Assembly (NCBI RefSeq): GCF_002095535.1
Contig: NZ_MLJI01000002.1
Coordinates: forward strand, 877,786 to 941,785
Length of the DNA stretch: 64,000 bases
Direction: 5' to 3'
From: Pantoea cypripedii
Lineage (GTDB): Bacteria; Pseudomonadota; Gammaproteobacteria; Enterobacterales; Enterobacteriaceae
Shown here: positions 55,649 to 64,000 of the stretch, in pieces
How the letters are laid out: each line of letters begins with the position of its first letter
Numbering within the stretch: position 1 is the first letter of the stretch
Program-made: the position numbers and the translations under genes
Notes under the pieces: generated by a model
What the model saw: the letters and a program-made list of their open reading frames with translations, nothing else
The model's database searches: none
Told to the model about the DNA's origin: nothing

Positions 55649-56380
55649 ATGAACTACCACTGGAACTGGGCTGCCTTTTTCGATGTGTCGCTGGACGGAG
55701 CCCATACTTACTGGGAAACGCTGGTGATGGGGCTGGGGTGGACGGCGGCCACGGCGATTGGCGCTTTCGCCATTGCTTTGCTGCTTGGTTCGCTGGCTGG
55801 CGTGCTGCGCAACGTACCGTCACCCTGGCTGAACCGGGGCGGCAGTGCCTTCGTTGAAGTGTTCCGTAACATTCCGCTGCTGATGCAGATGTTTCTGTGG
55901 TACTTCGTGTTGCCGGAAGCCTTGCCAAAGCAGGCCGGGGATTGGCTGAAACAACTGCCTGACGCCCAGTTCTATACTGCGGTGCTGTGCCTCGGCTGTT
56001 ATCACGGGGCGCGCATGGCGGAAGTGTTGCGTGCCGGGCTGGAGAGTCTGTCCAAAGGCCAGCGTATGGCCGGGCAGGCGCTGGGACTGACGCTGCCCCA
56101 GACCTATCTCTATGTCCTGCTGCCGGTGGCATATCGTATCGTGACACCGGCCATTACCTCCGAATTCCTCAGCTGTACCAAAAACACCTCGGTGGCGCTG
56201 GCGATTGGCTTGATTGAGCTGACCGGCAGCGCCCGTGCCATGCAGGAAAACACCTTTCAGGTATTCGAGGCGTTTAGTGTCGCCACCTTGCTGTATCTGC
56301 TGCTCAATATGACCATCGTCTTCACCATGCGCGGCATAGAAAAGCGGGCTGCGCTGCCGGGTTACGGAAAAAAAGGATAG
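55649..56380 (+). CDS. Amino-acid ABC transporter permease (GltJ-like)
   Basis: 243 residues. The N-terminus NYHWNWAAFFDVSLDGAHTY resembles GltJ, and the EAA loop is EVLRAGLESLSKGQRMAGQALGLTLPQ, followed by LPVAYRIVTPAITSEFLSCTKNTSVALAIGLIELT. It pairs with the next gene, three bases downstream. Confidence 0.9.
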   Translation: MNYHWNWAAFFDVSLDGAHTYWETLVMGLGWTAATAIGAFAIALLLGSLAGVLRNVPSPWLNRGGSAFVEVFRNIPLLMQMFLWYFVLPEALPKQAGDWLKQLPDAQFYTAVLCLGCYHGARMAEVLRAGLESLSKGQRMAGQALGLTLPQTYLYVLLPVAYRIVTPAITSEFLSCTKNTSVALAIGLIELTGSARAMQENTFQVFEAFSVATLLYLLLNMTIVFTMRGIEKRAALPGYGKKG

Positions 56381-56383
56381 GTT

Positions 56384-57076
56384 ATGCTGTCGGGATTTGA
56401 CGTTCAAAGCATCATCAGCGCGCTGCCGTATCTGATTTTGACCGGTATGCGCTTTACCCTCAGCCTGACCCTCTGTGCCACGGTGATCGGTATCGTATTT
56501 GGCACCGGTCTGGCGATTATGCGTCTGTGCCGCTATCCGCTGTTGGCGATGATCGCAACAGGATACGTCAACCTGATGCGTTCGCTGCCGCTGGTGCTGG
56601 TGATTTTCTGGTTCTACTTCCTGGTGCCTTATCTGCTGCAATGGCTGACAGGCTCCTCGTTTCCGGTGCGGGTGGACCCGTTCTGGTCATCGGTGGTGAC
56701 TTTCACCTTATTCGAGGCCTGCTATTTCTGCGAGATCGTCCGCTCCGGGATCCAGTCGCTGCCGCGCGGACAGAGCAATGCGGCGCTGGCGCTGGGTCTC
56801 ACTCCGGCACAATCCCTGTTTTATGTGGTACTGCCGCAGGCGATGCGCAATATGCTTCCGCTGTTCCTGACACAAACCATCATCCTGTTTCAGGACACCT
56901 CGCTGGTTTACGTGCTGTCGATCACCGACTTTCTCGGTGCTGCCGCGAAAGTGGCACAGCGTGATGGCCGCCTGCTGGAGATGTATCTGTTTGCGGCGGC
57001 GGTGTATTTCCTGATTTCTTACGGCGCTTCGCGCGGCGTGCGCTATCTGCAAAAGCGCATCTCGATTGTGCGCTAG
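56384..57076 (+). CDS. Amino-acid ABC transporter permease (GltK-like)
   Basis: 230 residues. ALPYLILTGMRFTLSLTLCA at the start and the EAA loop SGIQSLPRGQSNAALALGLT with LPQAMRNMLPLFLTQTIILFQDTSLVYVLS identify a GltK-like permease. No ATPase gene follows; the PLP-enzyme gene begins 29 bases later. Confidence 0.9.
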   Translation: MLSGFDVQSIISALPYLILTGMRFTLSLTLCATVIGIVFGTGLAIMRLCRYPLLAMIATGYVNLMRSLPLVLVIFWFYFLVPYLLQWLTGSSFPVRVDPFWSSVVTFTLFEACYFCEIVRSGIQSLPRGQSNAALALGLTPAQSLFYVVLPQAMRNMLPLFLTQTIILFQDTSLVYVLSITDFLGAAAKVAQRDGRLLEMYLFAAAVYFLISYGASRGVRYLQKRISIVR

Positions 57077-57105
57077 CACGACATTTCACTCTGACGGATG
57101 TTCTG

Positions 57106-58317
57106 ATGACTGTACCCGACACCCATGATTTCACCTTATCCGCTAACGATCCTGATGCGTTGTTACGCGCAGCAGCGGCGCGGACTGAGGTGCTGCAACA
57201 TGACCGTATTGTGCTCTACGCTGGAGCCAACCTGCCCAGTCCGGCTGCGATGGCCGCTTATGCGCCAGGACTCAGCGCTTATCCGGCGATGGGTCCGGCC
57301 TTTGACAAAGAGCAACCGGATACCGGGCTGGTTTCGGCGCTGGAAGTCGCGCTAACCCATGAAATTAATGGGTTGCTTGGATCAACCTGGGCTGAGACGC
57401 GCCTGCCCAATTGCACCACCGCCAATCTGGCGGTATTCCACACTTTCACCAAGCCTGGCGATTTATTACTGGCACCAGCGGCGACGCACGGTGGTCATCT
57501 GAGTCAGCGCCGTGACGGTACCCCGGCGCTGGCTGGTCTGCGTGTGGCGGATCTGCCGTTCGACGTGAACAACTGTTGCCTCGATGCGGCAGCGGCGGCA
57601 GACCAGGTACGGCTGCTACGACCAACGATGGTGATGTTGGGGCGTTCGGTGATGATCAAACCCGATGACGTGGAGCCGGTGGTTGCTGCGGCCCGTGAGG
57701 TGGGTGCGGTGACGGTGTTCGATGCATCTCATGTGATGGGCCTGATTATTGGCGGTGTTTTCCCCAACCCACTGGCGCTGGGCGTCGATATACTGACCAG
57801 TTCCACCTATAAAACGCTGCCGGGCCGCCCGCATAGCATCATTGCCGGGCGCGATGCCGGGCAAGGGAAACAGTTAGCGCAACTTATCGGCCAGCGATTT
57901 ATCGCCAATGCCGACGCCGGATGCCTGCCGTCCCTGCTGGTCACCCTGCGGGAGGCGCGTGAAGAGGGGGCGCGTTATGCGCAGCAAATTTGCCGCAATA
58001 CGCTGGCGATGGCCGGGGCGCTGGCTGGGCTGGGAGTGACGGTAACGGCGGCAACTGTGGGACAAATCGCCACCCATCAATTACTGGTGCCGATGAGCGA
58101 TGATTTACCGGCGAATGCGGTCATCGACAGGCTGGCTTGTCAAGGTGTGCTGGTCGGCACTTGCAATGATCCTCAGGCACTTGGCAAGTTTGCCCTGCGC
58201 GTGGGCACTCAGTTTATGACCCGCCAGGGATGTGATGAACAGGCGTTTGCGGCATTCGCTGCCCGGCTGGCGGGGCTATTAACGTGCGGGCCGGATGGAA
58301 GGATGGTTTGTTTATAA
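57106..58317 (+). CDS. SHMT-like PLP enzyme (serine hydroxymethyltransferase/aldolase superfamily)
   Basis: 403 residues. It aligns with serine hydroxymethyltransferase: LPNCTTANLAVFHTFTKPGD, THGGHLSQR, VFDASHVMGLIIGGVFPNPL and the PLP lysine region SSTYKTLPGRPHSIIAG. Compared with true GlyA, TTTHKTLRGP is changed to STYKTLPGRP, and the tetrahydrofolate-binding parts are not conserved by eye, so it may be an aldolase or transaldolase acting on a beta-hydroxy or alpha-methyl amino acid. It is cotranscribed with a GltIJK-like transporter, which probably supplies the substrate. Confidence 0.75.
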   Translation: MTVPDTHDFTLSANDPDALLRAAAARTEVLQHDRIVLYAGANLPSPAAMAAYAPGLSAYPAMGPAFDKEQPDTGLVSALEVALTHEINGLLGSTWAETRLPNCTTANLAVFHTFTKPGDLLLAPAATHGGHLSQRRDGTPALAGLRVADLPFDVNNCCLDAAAAADQVRLLRPTMVMLGRSVMIKPDDVEPVVAAAREVGAVTVFDASHVMGLIIGGVFPNPLALGVDILTSSTYKTLPGRPHSIIAGRDAGQGKQLAQLIGQRFIANADAGCLPSLLVTLREAREEGARYAQQICRNTLAMAGALAGLGVTVTAATVGQIATHQLLVPMSDDLPANAVIDRLACQGVLVGTCNDPQALGKFALRVGTQFMTRQGCDEQAFAAFAARLAGLLTCGPDGRMVCL

Positions 58318-58327
58318 AAGCGAAAAA

Positions 58328-58347
58328 GGCCGCCCCGCGGGGCGACC
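58328..58347 (-). terminator. Rho-independent terminator of the DUF1471 gene
   Basis: On the minus strand GGTCGCCCC and GGGGCGGCC pair with a tight loop, followed by TTTTT (complement of 58323-58327), 30 bases after the stop codon at 58378. It may also stop transcription from the left. Confidence 0.8.
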
Positions 58348-58377
58348 TCTTCCGGCACTTCCTTTTGCGACCATCCG

Positions 58378-58593
58378 TTATTTGTACAGTTCAGCAGTCA
58401 TATGCACACGGTTATTGGTGTTGGCTTCAGTGATTTTGTACTGATCACCATGCTGTGCGGCCTGAGCGGCTACCTGAGCTTCGGCACCGTCCAGAGTATC
58501 GGCGGTAACAGAAATGCTCTGAGCGAAGCTTGCTGCTGACATCAGAGAAAGAGCGGCGGCTGCGGCGATGGTCATGGCTTTGATAGTTTTCAT
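58378..58593 (-). CDS. Small periplasmic DUF1471 (YhcN/BhsA-type) protein
   Basis: 71 residues. A signal peptide (MKTIKAMTIAAAAALSLMSA, cut after SFA) leaves about 48 residues: SISVTADTLDGAEAQVAAQA, AAQHGDQYKITEANTNNRVH and the end MTAELYK, typical of the DUF1471 fold of YhcN, BhsA and McbA. Relatives respond to stress and affect biofilm. It is monocistronic with a clear terminator, and divergent from the esterase gene. Confidence 0.88.
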   Translation of the reverse strand: MKTIKAMTIAAAAALSLMSAASFAQSISVTADTLDGAEAQVAAQAAQHGDQYKITEANTNNRVHMTAELYK

Positions 58594-58794
58594 GGTCTTA
58601 TTCCTTGGTTTGTATGGTTGAAAGCATGATTGCTTTCGATGTGAATAATGATAACCATGGTGACTATTATCTTATTAACAATAAATGCTGGTATTGTGAT
58701 CGTGCTAACTATTGCGGTGATAGGGAAAATCAATGAACATCATCCCCGTCAGGTTCCTGATATCTAAACCGACCAATAGTGGGTAGATAAGCAA

Positions 58795-59718
58795 ATGAAG
58801 GTGATGGGAAATATTTTCAGGATGGTTGTCCTTGCTGTTTTCCTTTCGGGCGCTGCGCTGGCGGCAGATGGCGCGCAGGAGGTACTGGCTGGAGGCAAGG
58901 CCAGAACCTTTGCCCTCCATGTGCCTGATGGCACCCCTCCGGCTGGCGGATTTCCCGTGATTCTTGCCTTTCATGGCGGTGGCATGAGAGGAGCAGGGAT
59001 GGAGAGAATGACGGGATTCAATGCGGTGGCCGACAAGGATCGCTTTATCGTCATTTATCCGGATGGCGTCGACAAACACTGGAATGATGGCCGCACAACG
59101 ATCAAAAATCCGCAGGATGATGTCAGTTTCGTCGCGGCTTTGCTCGACCAGGTGCAGCATAACTATGCCGTCAACCGCAGACGAATATATGCAACCGGCA
59201 TATCCAACGGTGCATTGTTTACTGAGCGCCTGGGCTGTGATCTTTCATCCCGCATCGCCGCCATTGCGCCTGTGGCGGGTTCACTGCCTGCTGATCTGGT
59301 TCCAACTTGTCGGCCTGCAAAACCGGTTGCGGTGATGCAGATCAACGGAATGGCCGACCCCATCATGCCTTACGGAGGAGGGTGGGTAGAAGATTTTGGC
59401 GGCAGAGGGGAAGGGGGGCAAGTAATATCCGTTGCAGAAACCGCGGCTTTTTGGGGCAGGCATAACGGATGTGCGGGAGCGTTTAAGCCCGTCCAGCTTC
59501 CCGCAGTAGTCATGGCAGATCCCACCAGAATCTTGCGTACGGATTTCATCAGTTGTCCACCTGCGGGTAAGGTGACCGTCCTTTCGGTGAGGGGAGGAGG
59601 TCACGTCTGGCCCGGTAACAGCCAGTCTTTCCATCCTCGTATTACCGGGCAACCGAGCCTACAAATTAACGCCAGCGAAGTGATTGCGGATTTCTTTTTA
59701 TCTTTACCTGAGAGATAG
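58795..59718 (+). CDS. Secreted esterase of the PHB-depolymerase/feruloyl-esterase (LpqC) family
   Basis: 307 residues with a signal peptide (MVVLAVFLSGAALA region, cut near ALAAD). An alpha/beta hydrolase: oxyanion LAFHGGGMRG, nucleophile elbow ATGISNGALF with the catalytic Ser, INGMADPIMPYGG with the probable catalytic Asp, and GGGHVWPGN with the catalytic His. Such enzymes cleave polyester or feruloyl/acetyl esters of plant polymers; the substrate is unknown. ATG 58804 is an alternative start. It is monocistronic. Confidence 0.85.
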   Translation: MKVMGNIFRMVVLAVFLSGAALAADGAQEVLAGGKARTFALHVPDGTPPAGGFPVILAFHGGGMRGAGMERMTGFNAVADKDRFIVIYPDGVDKHWNDGRTTIKNPQDDVSFVAALLDQVQHNYAVNRRRIYATGISNGALFTERLGCDLSSRIAAIAPVAGSLPADLVPTCRPAKPVAVMQINGMADPIMPYGGGWVEDFGGRGEGGQVISVAETAAFWGRHNGCAGAFKPVQLPAVVMADPTRILRTDFISCPPAGKVTVLSVRGGGHVWPGNSQSFHPRITGQPSLQINASEVIADFFLSLPER

Positions 59719-59738
59719 ATCAGGGGAGGGCAGTGCTA

Positions 59739-59859
59739 TTAGTTACAACAAACTGTTACCTTGCATTGCCACTACTCCGTGCCGCATGTCGATGGTGAGA
59801 TTTACCAGCTAGCTGAGGACTCACTATGTTTAGTCGCTCTTAACGTCTGTTGTAACTAA
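59739..59859. mobile_element. Possible miniature inverted-repeat element
   Basis: TTAGTTACAACA (59739-59750) is a perfect inverted copy of TGTTGTAACTAA (59848-59859), and similarity continues inward (AAC(T)GTTA), giving ends of about 20 bases around a 121-base unit with no gene. A target-site duplication is not clear. It lies just after the esterase gene. Confidence 0.35.
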
Positions 59860-59867
59860 GTTACTCA

Positions 59868-59895
59868 CCTTTCCTGTTCAATCGAACAGGAAAGG
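59868..59895. terminator. Strong hairpin between convergent genes
   Basis: CCTTTCCTGTTC (59868-59879) pairs with GAACAGGAAAGG (59884-59895) over a 4-base loop, ten bases from the stop codon of the minus-strand ABC ATPase gene. T-runs are weak on both sides. Confidence 0.6.
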
Positions 59896-59904
59896 CAAAC
59901 ACCG

Positions 59905-60681
59905 CTAAGGGTTTCTTTTAAAATGGCTACGGGTAAAAGCCCGACAACGGTCGGAAATAGGATCGAGAAATACCTGCTCAGGTGCCCCCTGTTCTTCAAT
60001 AACCCCCTGATGAAGAAACACTGCCTTATTGGACACCTCACGCGCAAAACCCATCTCATGCGTTACGATAACCATGGTGCGGCCTTCTTCCGCCAGTGAA
60101 CGTATCACCCGCAACACTTCACCCACCAGTTCCGGATCGAGGGCAGAGGTTGGCTCATCAAACAACAACGCTTTCGGTTGTTGTGCCAGCGCCCGCGCTA
60201 TTGCGACACGCTGCTGTTGGCCGCCAGAGAGTTGGGATGACCAGGCATGACGCTTTTCATACATTCCGACCTTATGCAACAGTGCTTCCGCCTCATCAAT
60301 ACATTCCTGCTTATTTCGTTTTTGCACAAACACCGGTGCTTCAATAATGTTCTGCAAAACTGTCTTATGTGGCCACAGGTTAAAACTTTGAAAGACAAAA
60401 CCTAACTGCATCCGGATAGATTTGATCGTCCTGCGCTGCCAGCGATTCAGTGACTCGTCAGGATTATTAATAGTGACGATATCATTACCAATGGCGATTT
60501 CCCCAGCCTGAGGGACTTCAAGAAATGGAATACAGCGCAGCAAGGTACTTTTGCCTGAACCACTGGCACCAATCAGTGAAATAACATCCCCGTCGTTCGC
60601 CGTCAGGCTGACATTATGAAGAACGTCATGGTTGCCATAGCTCTTTTTAATATTACTGAGCATGATCGTTGGGATAGCCAT
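59905..60681 (-). CDS. Amino-acid ABC transporter ATP-binding protein (HisP-like)
   Basis: 258 residues. Walker [19 protein letters not shown], signature [19 protein letters not shown], Walker [16 protein letters not shown] and switch [20 protein letters not shown]. The insertion [23 protein letters not shown] is HisP-like. It is the last gene of a minus-strand operon; its ATG overlaps the permease stop by one base (TAATG). Confidence 0.93.
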   Translation of the reverse strand: MAIPTIMLSNIKKSYGNHDVLHNVSLTANDGDVISLIGASGSGKSTLLRCIPFLEVPQAGEIAIGNDIVTINNPDESLNRWQRRTIKSIRMQLGFVFQSFNLWPHKTVLQNIIEAPVFVQKRNKQECIDEAEALLHKVGMYEKRHAWSSQLSGGQQQRVAIARALAQQPKALLFDEPTSALDPELVGEVLRVIRSLAEEGRTMVIVTHEMGFAREVSNKAVFLHQGVIEEQGAPEQVFLDPISDRCRAFTRSHFKRNP

Positions 60682-61364
60682 TAATGTACTCCGAAATTCT
60701 GCGGTGAAAGATGTTTTTCCAGACAGGAGATGGCGTAACTCACCACCACGGAAATAACCAGATAAATAATTGCGGCAATCAGGAACACTTCCAGTGCCCT
60801 GAAAGTTGATGACACGATGGCATCAGCCATGCCGGTCATCTCCATCAAACTGATGGTGCTGACCAGTGAGGTCGATTTGAGCATGGAGATGATTTCATTG
60901 CTGTAAGCTGGTAAAGCCTGCCGTACCGCAATCGGCAAAGTGATGCGTCGCAATCGCATCACCGTCGACATGCCACTGACTTTGGCGGCCTCGGTGGACT
61001 GATGCGTAACTGCGTTCAACCCTCCGCGCAGGATTTCCGAGGTATAAGCGGCGTCATTAAGAATAAGTGCAATCAGCCCGCACCAGTAAGGCGAACGTAG
61101 CACTGGCCACATCACGCTTTCATGAATAAATGTCAGGCTTCCCAGGCCGTAATAAATCATAAAGATCTGAATTAATAACGGGGTGCCGCGAAATAAAAAC
61201 ACATAGCCACGATAAAACCAGGCTCCCACTGGTGTCAGGCGTAATAAATTCAGCGCTAATGCCAGACAACCGCCACCTGCCAGCGACAATACGGTGAGAT
61301 TCAGTGTCAAAGGCAAGGCTTTCATCAGGCTAATAAACGTTTCGGAAAAGAATGAACTGTCCAC
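60681..61364 (-). CDS. Amino-acid ABC transporter permease (HisM-like)
   Basis: 227 residues from GTG 61364 (start [17 protein letters not shown]), chosen because AAGGG lies seven bases before it and the upstream gene ends at 61369; longer starts overlap that gene. The EAA loop is [22 protein letters not shown] with [35 protein letters not shown]. It forms the channel with the adjacent HisQ-like protein. Confidence 0.88.
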   Translation of the reverse strand: MDSSFFSETFISLMKALPLTLNLTVLSLAGGGCLALALNLLRLTPVGAWFYRGYVFLFRGTPLLIQIFMIYYGLGSLTFIHESVMWPVLRSPYWCGLIALILNDAAYTSEILRGGLNAVTHQSTEAAKVSGMSTVMRLRRITLPIAVRQALPAYSNEIISMLKSTSLVSTISLMEMTGMADAIVSSTFRALEVFLIAAIIYLVISVVVSYAISCLEKHLSPQNFGVH

Positions 61365-61368
61365 TGCA

Positions 61369-62094
61369 TTACCCTTGTTGGCTAATAATTTTCTGTCCGC
61401 GCAAAGAATATTTTTCAATATTGCGAAATACCTGATCTGATATCACGGTGATGATCAGATAAATGACTGCGCCAACGGCATAGAAAAAGAAGGGCATTTG
61501 TGTCGAACCCGCAGCCGAGGATACCTGGCTCATGGTTTCCACCAACCCGGTCACGGAAACCAGTGCGGATTCTTTAATCACCGACTGCCACTGATTACCC
61601 AGTGCCGGGACGGCAGTTTTCAATGCCTGGGGGACGATGATGCGGCGGAACATCATCATTTTAGTCATACCGGTAACCACGGCCGCTTCAACGGTTCCTT
61701 TCGGAATGGCGTACCAGGCACCGCGAAATACGCCGCTTTGATAGGCACCCGAGATCAGGCCAATCGCCACGGCACCGGCGATAAAACCATTGACGTCAAA
61801 GGGACCAGCCAGCCCCAGAACCTCGCCAAAAAACGCAACAACCTGACGCCCGCCGAAGTAAAACAGGTAAATGACCAGCAGTTCAGGTACACCACGCATC
61901 ACGATGACATAACCGTTGGCGGCTTTACGTTGCCAGCGATTACCGCTCAGTTGCATCCAGCACAGCAGGCTGCCTAGCAACATGCCCAGTACAAATGCAC
62001 ACAGGGACACTGAAAAAGTCACGCCAGCTGCCCTCAGAAGTGCCATCCCCCAGCCTTCATCACCGAATCCCAGCAGTTGCCAGTCGATATTCAT
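61369..62094 (-). CDS. Amino-acid ABC transporter permease (HisQ-like)
   Basis: 241 residues with about five helices. The start WQLLGFGDEGWGMALLRAAG resembles HisQ, and the EAA loop is RGAWYAIPKGTVEAAVVTGM with VPQALKTAVPALGNQWQSVIKESALVSVTGLVE. It lies 14 bases after the binding-protein gene. Confidence 0.9.
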   Translation of the reverse strand: MNIDWQLLGFGDEGWGMALLRAAGVTFSVSLCAFVLGMLLGSLLCWMQLSGNRWQRKAANGYVIVMRGVPELLVIYLFYFGGRQVVAFFGEVLGLAGPFDVNGFIAGAVAIGLISGAYQSGVFRGAWYAIPKGTVEAAVVTGMTKMMMFRRIIVPQALKTAVPALGNQWQSVIKESALVSVTGLVETMSQVSSAAGSTQMPFFFYAVGAVIYLIITVISDQVFRNIEKYSLRGQKIISQQG

Positions 62095-62108
62095 ACCCGT
62101 GACCTCAT

Positions 62109-62954
62109 TTATTCTGACGGCGTGACGTCAGTGCCAAACCACTTCATGGACAGGGCTTTTAACGTGCCATCCTTGATCATTGAATTCAGCGCAGCATCGA
62201 TTCTGGTTTTCAGCTCACCTTCATCCTTGCGTAAACCAATGGCAGAACCGACACCTAATACGCCGCCGGAATAGCGGTAACCGGTGATCGTGGCGCTGTC
62301 TTTATGTTTATCCACAAATGCCGCCATGTTAGTGACGGATGCCATCACTGCATCAACCCGCCCATTGGTGAGGTCAGCATAGGTTTCCGGACCTGCCTGA
62401 TAGGTACGAATGGTGGCGACATCAGCAAGGTATTTATTGAGAAAGTCGGCCTGGATAGTGGCGACCTGCACCGCAATGGTTTTTCCGGTGAAGGCTTTTT
62501 TCAGCTGCGCCAGCGATTGATTCATACCGGCTTCATCACTCGCGGGTATCACCGCGTCAGCGCCTGGCAGGACGGGAATCACACCCTTTTTCAGCGTGAC
62601 AAATCCCGAGATGCTATTGGTGTAAGGACGTGAGAAATTAATCGCCTGGGCTCTGGCCGGGGTAATGGTGATGGAATCCACAACCGCGTCATATTTACCG
62701 TCCATCAGCCCCGGAATGATCCCCGACCATTTCTGCGCAATGATTTCGTAGCTAAAACCCGCGCGTTTGGCGATCTCAGCAATCATGTCGGGCTCAAATC
62801 CGGCAATTTTTCCATTGGGTGTGGTCTGGTTAAAGGGAGGGAAGGCTCCCTCCGTGGCAATGCGCAGAGGTGTCGTCACTGCCTGGCTGATCATCGGCAA
62901 TGCCAGCATCAGCGCCGCACAAAAGATTCCCGGTAAAAAAGTCTTTTTATTCAT
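62109..62954 (-). CDS. Amino-acid ABC transporter binding protein (HisJ/ArgT-like)
   Basis: 281 residues from ATG 62954, after GAGG; the long upstream extension lies inside the neighbouring hydrolase gene and is not used. The signal peptide (MNKKTFLPGIFCAALMLAL) precedes LRIATEGAFPPFNQTTPNGK, GFEPDMIAEIAKRAGF, KYDAVVDSITITPARAQAI and an ending MKWFGTD. It probably binds a basic or N-acylated amino acid handled by the hydrolase encoded just upstream. Confidence 0.9.
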   Translation of the reverse strand: MNKKTFLPGIFCAALMLALPMISQAVTTPLRIATEGAFPPFNQTTPNGKIAGFEPDMIAEIAKRAGFSYEIIAQKWSGIIPGLMDGKYDAVVDSITITPARAQAINFSRPYTNSISGFVTLKKGVIPVLPGADAVIPASDEAGMNQSLAQLKKAFTGKTIAVQVATIQADFLNKYLADVATIRTYQAGPETYADLTNGRVDAVMASVTNMAAFVDKHKDSATITGYRYSGGVLGVGSAIGLRKDEGELKTRIDAALNSMIKDGTLKALSMKWFGTDVTPSE

Positions 62955-62979
62955 TTCATTATCCTCGGTGAACAAGCAT

Positions 62980-64000
62980 TCAGGAAAGGAGATCGACGGC
63001 GATGCGGCTGAGGGCAATGGCACCCACTTTGATACAGGCTTCATCAGGTTGATAATCGGAGTTGTGCAAATGGTCATGACGTCCGGCAATGGCTGAACCG
63101 AACTCAATCTGACAACCCGGCACACGCTCCGTGAAATACGAGAAATCCTCAGCGCCAAAACTGGACTTCGACGTGGCTTCAATACGCTCACCGAAATGTT
63201 GAGAAAGGATGCCTTCTATCTGATCGATAAGATGTTCGTCATTAATCAGGGGAGGGACACCGCGCTGATAATTCAGCGAGATTTCCACCTCCATCGCCTG
63301 GGCAAACCCGGTACAGATGCGCCGAAATGCGGCTTCAATCTGGTCCCTTCGCTGCGCAGAACGCGCACGCACGGTGCCCTGAAAAATACAGCTGTCAGGA
63401 ATGATGTTATGGGTGGTACCACCCTGAATATGGCCAATGGTCAGGACAGCAGAATCCGCCGGATCGGCCTCGCGCGAAATAATGGTCTGCAATTGAGTGA
63501 TCAAACCGACGGCGGCGATGATGGGGTCACGTCCCATATGAGGGCGGGCAGCGTGGGTTGAAATCCCCTTCACCGTCACATCAAATTCATCGCTGGAGGC
63601 GGTGCTAGCACCGCGTGTCAGCGCAATTCTCCCCGCCTGTAACTCGGGCTTGTTATGAAGCGTAATCGCCATATCAATGCCGTCGGCAGCGCCATCAACG
63701 ATCATGGCAGCGGCTCCACTTTCTGCGGTTTCTTCAGCTGGCTGGAAAATCAGACGCACGTTGCCTTTCAACTGTGGCGTAAGATCTTTCAACGTCGCCG
63801 CCACACCCAACAGGGTTGCGGTATGCAGATCGTGCCCGCAGGCATGCATTTTTCCGGCAATCTGGCTGGCATAGGGCAAACCCGTTTGCTCCTGCATCGG
63901 CAGTGCATCCATATCGGCACGTAACAACAACGTTGGCCCAGCCGCTCCGCCTGAAATATCTAACTGAACGCCGGTTCGCCCTACGCCGGTTTTGGGTTGA
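62980..64000 (-). CDS. M20-family amidohydrolase (hippurate hydrolase type), 5' end outside the window
   Basis: At least 340 residues are visible; the frame runs off the right edge. M20D motifs: LLLRADMDALPMQE, GKMHACGHDLHTATLLG with metal-binding His/Asp, FQPAEETAESGA with the catalytic Glu, THAARPHMGRDPI, GTTHNIIPD and SFGAEDFSYF. It cleaves N-acyl amino acids (hippurate, indole-acetyl-amino acid or similar) to the free amino acid. The binding-protein gene follows after 25 bases, so uptake and hydrolysis are made together. The exact substrate is unknown. Confidence 0.9.
   Translation of the reverse strand, partial: QPKTGVGRTGVQLDISGGAAGPTLLLRADMDALPMQEQTGLPYASQIAGKMHACGHDLHTATLLGVAATLKDLTPQLKGNVRLIFQPAEETAESGAAAMIVDGAADGIDMAITLHNKPELQAGRIALTRGASTASSDEFDVTVKGISTHAARPHMGRDPIIAAVGLITQLQTIISREADPADSAVLTIGHIQGGTTHNIIPDSCIFQGTVRARSAQRRDQIEAAFRRICTGFAQAMEVEISLNYQRGVPPLINDEHLIDQIEGILSQHFGERIEATSKSSFGAEDFSYFTERVPGCQIEFGSAIAGRHDHLHNSDYQPDEACIKVGAIALSRIAVDLLS

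Overview
The window looks like a chromosomal segment of an Enterobacterales bacterium, most likely Erwiniaceae (Pantoea/Erwinia type). The reasons are a moderate GC content, enteric-type regulators (Fur-, CusR- and PmrA-like boxes, RtcR/sigma-54), a glucose dehydrogenase of the PQQ family, abundant amino-acid ABC transporters, and a dispersed palindromic repeat (core GCGCGATAAATCGCGC next to CCGCTAC) that I associate with Pantoea-type genomes. The species call is inference. No rRNA, tRNA, CRISPR array, phage or intact IS element was seen.

Layout. 0-3.1 kb: 5' part of a membrane PQQ glucose dehydrogenase (runs off the left edge) and a divergent LacI regulator. 3.2-7.2 kb: an envelope operon of DUF347 membrane protein, DedA protein, PmrA/QseB-type two-component system and PAP2 phosphatase, headed by a perfect PmrA-type box. 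7.4-14.1 kb (minus): adaptor, RND pump, CusR/CusS-type two-component system and a small secreted protein, with CusR-type operators. 14.2-17.5 kb: Fur-type siderophore receptor and its binding protein. 18-22.2 kb: RpiR regulator, phospholipid-methyltransferase-like gene (with both a PmrA-type and a CusR-type box in front), globin-coupled diguanylate cyclase, AraC regulator.

22.4-27.9 kb: a complete aldoxime-nitrile island: heme aldoxime dehydratase, outer-membrane channel, cobalt nitrile hydratase alpha/beta/activator, CbtB/CbtA cobalt uptake and a histidine-phosphatase-like protein that has lost its catalytic residues. Two almost identical tandem operators mark the two transcription starts, probably for the AraC protein. 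27.9-31.5 kb: a FraB/FraD-like Amadori-compound pair, a frameshifted binding protein and a GntR/UTRA regulator. 31.7-34.7 kb: an isolated AT-rich gene for a large effector-like protein with a Cys-His-Asp triad and a C-terminal nuclear-localisation-like signal. 35-40.4 kb: an autotransporter heptosyltransferase and its AIDA-type adhesin. 40.5-45.9 kb: an RNA-repair operon (RtcB, RlaP-type nucleotidyltransferase, HEAT-like protein) with a sigma-54 promoter and the divergent activator RtcR.

45.9-58.3 kb: an IS4 remnant, then two amino-acid ABC systems with an aminotransferase, MFS carrier, hydroxyacid dehydrogenase, IclR and GntR regulators and an SHMT-like enzyme. 58.4-64 kb: a DUF1471 protein, a secreted esterase, a possible miniature mobile element, and a fourth amino-acid ABC operon with an M20 amidohydrolase that runs off the right edge.

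The most unusual items are the effector-like protein, the catalytic-residue-free phosphatase-like protein in the cobalt/nitrile operon, the RtcB operon without RtcA, and the two-component regulons that can be read from operator sequences inside the window.
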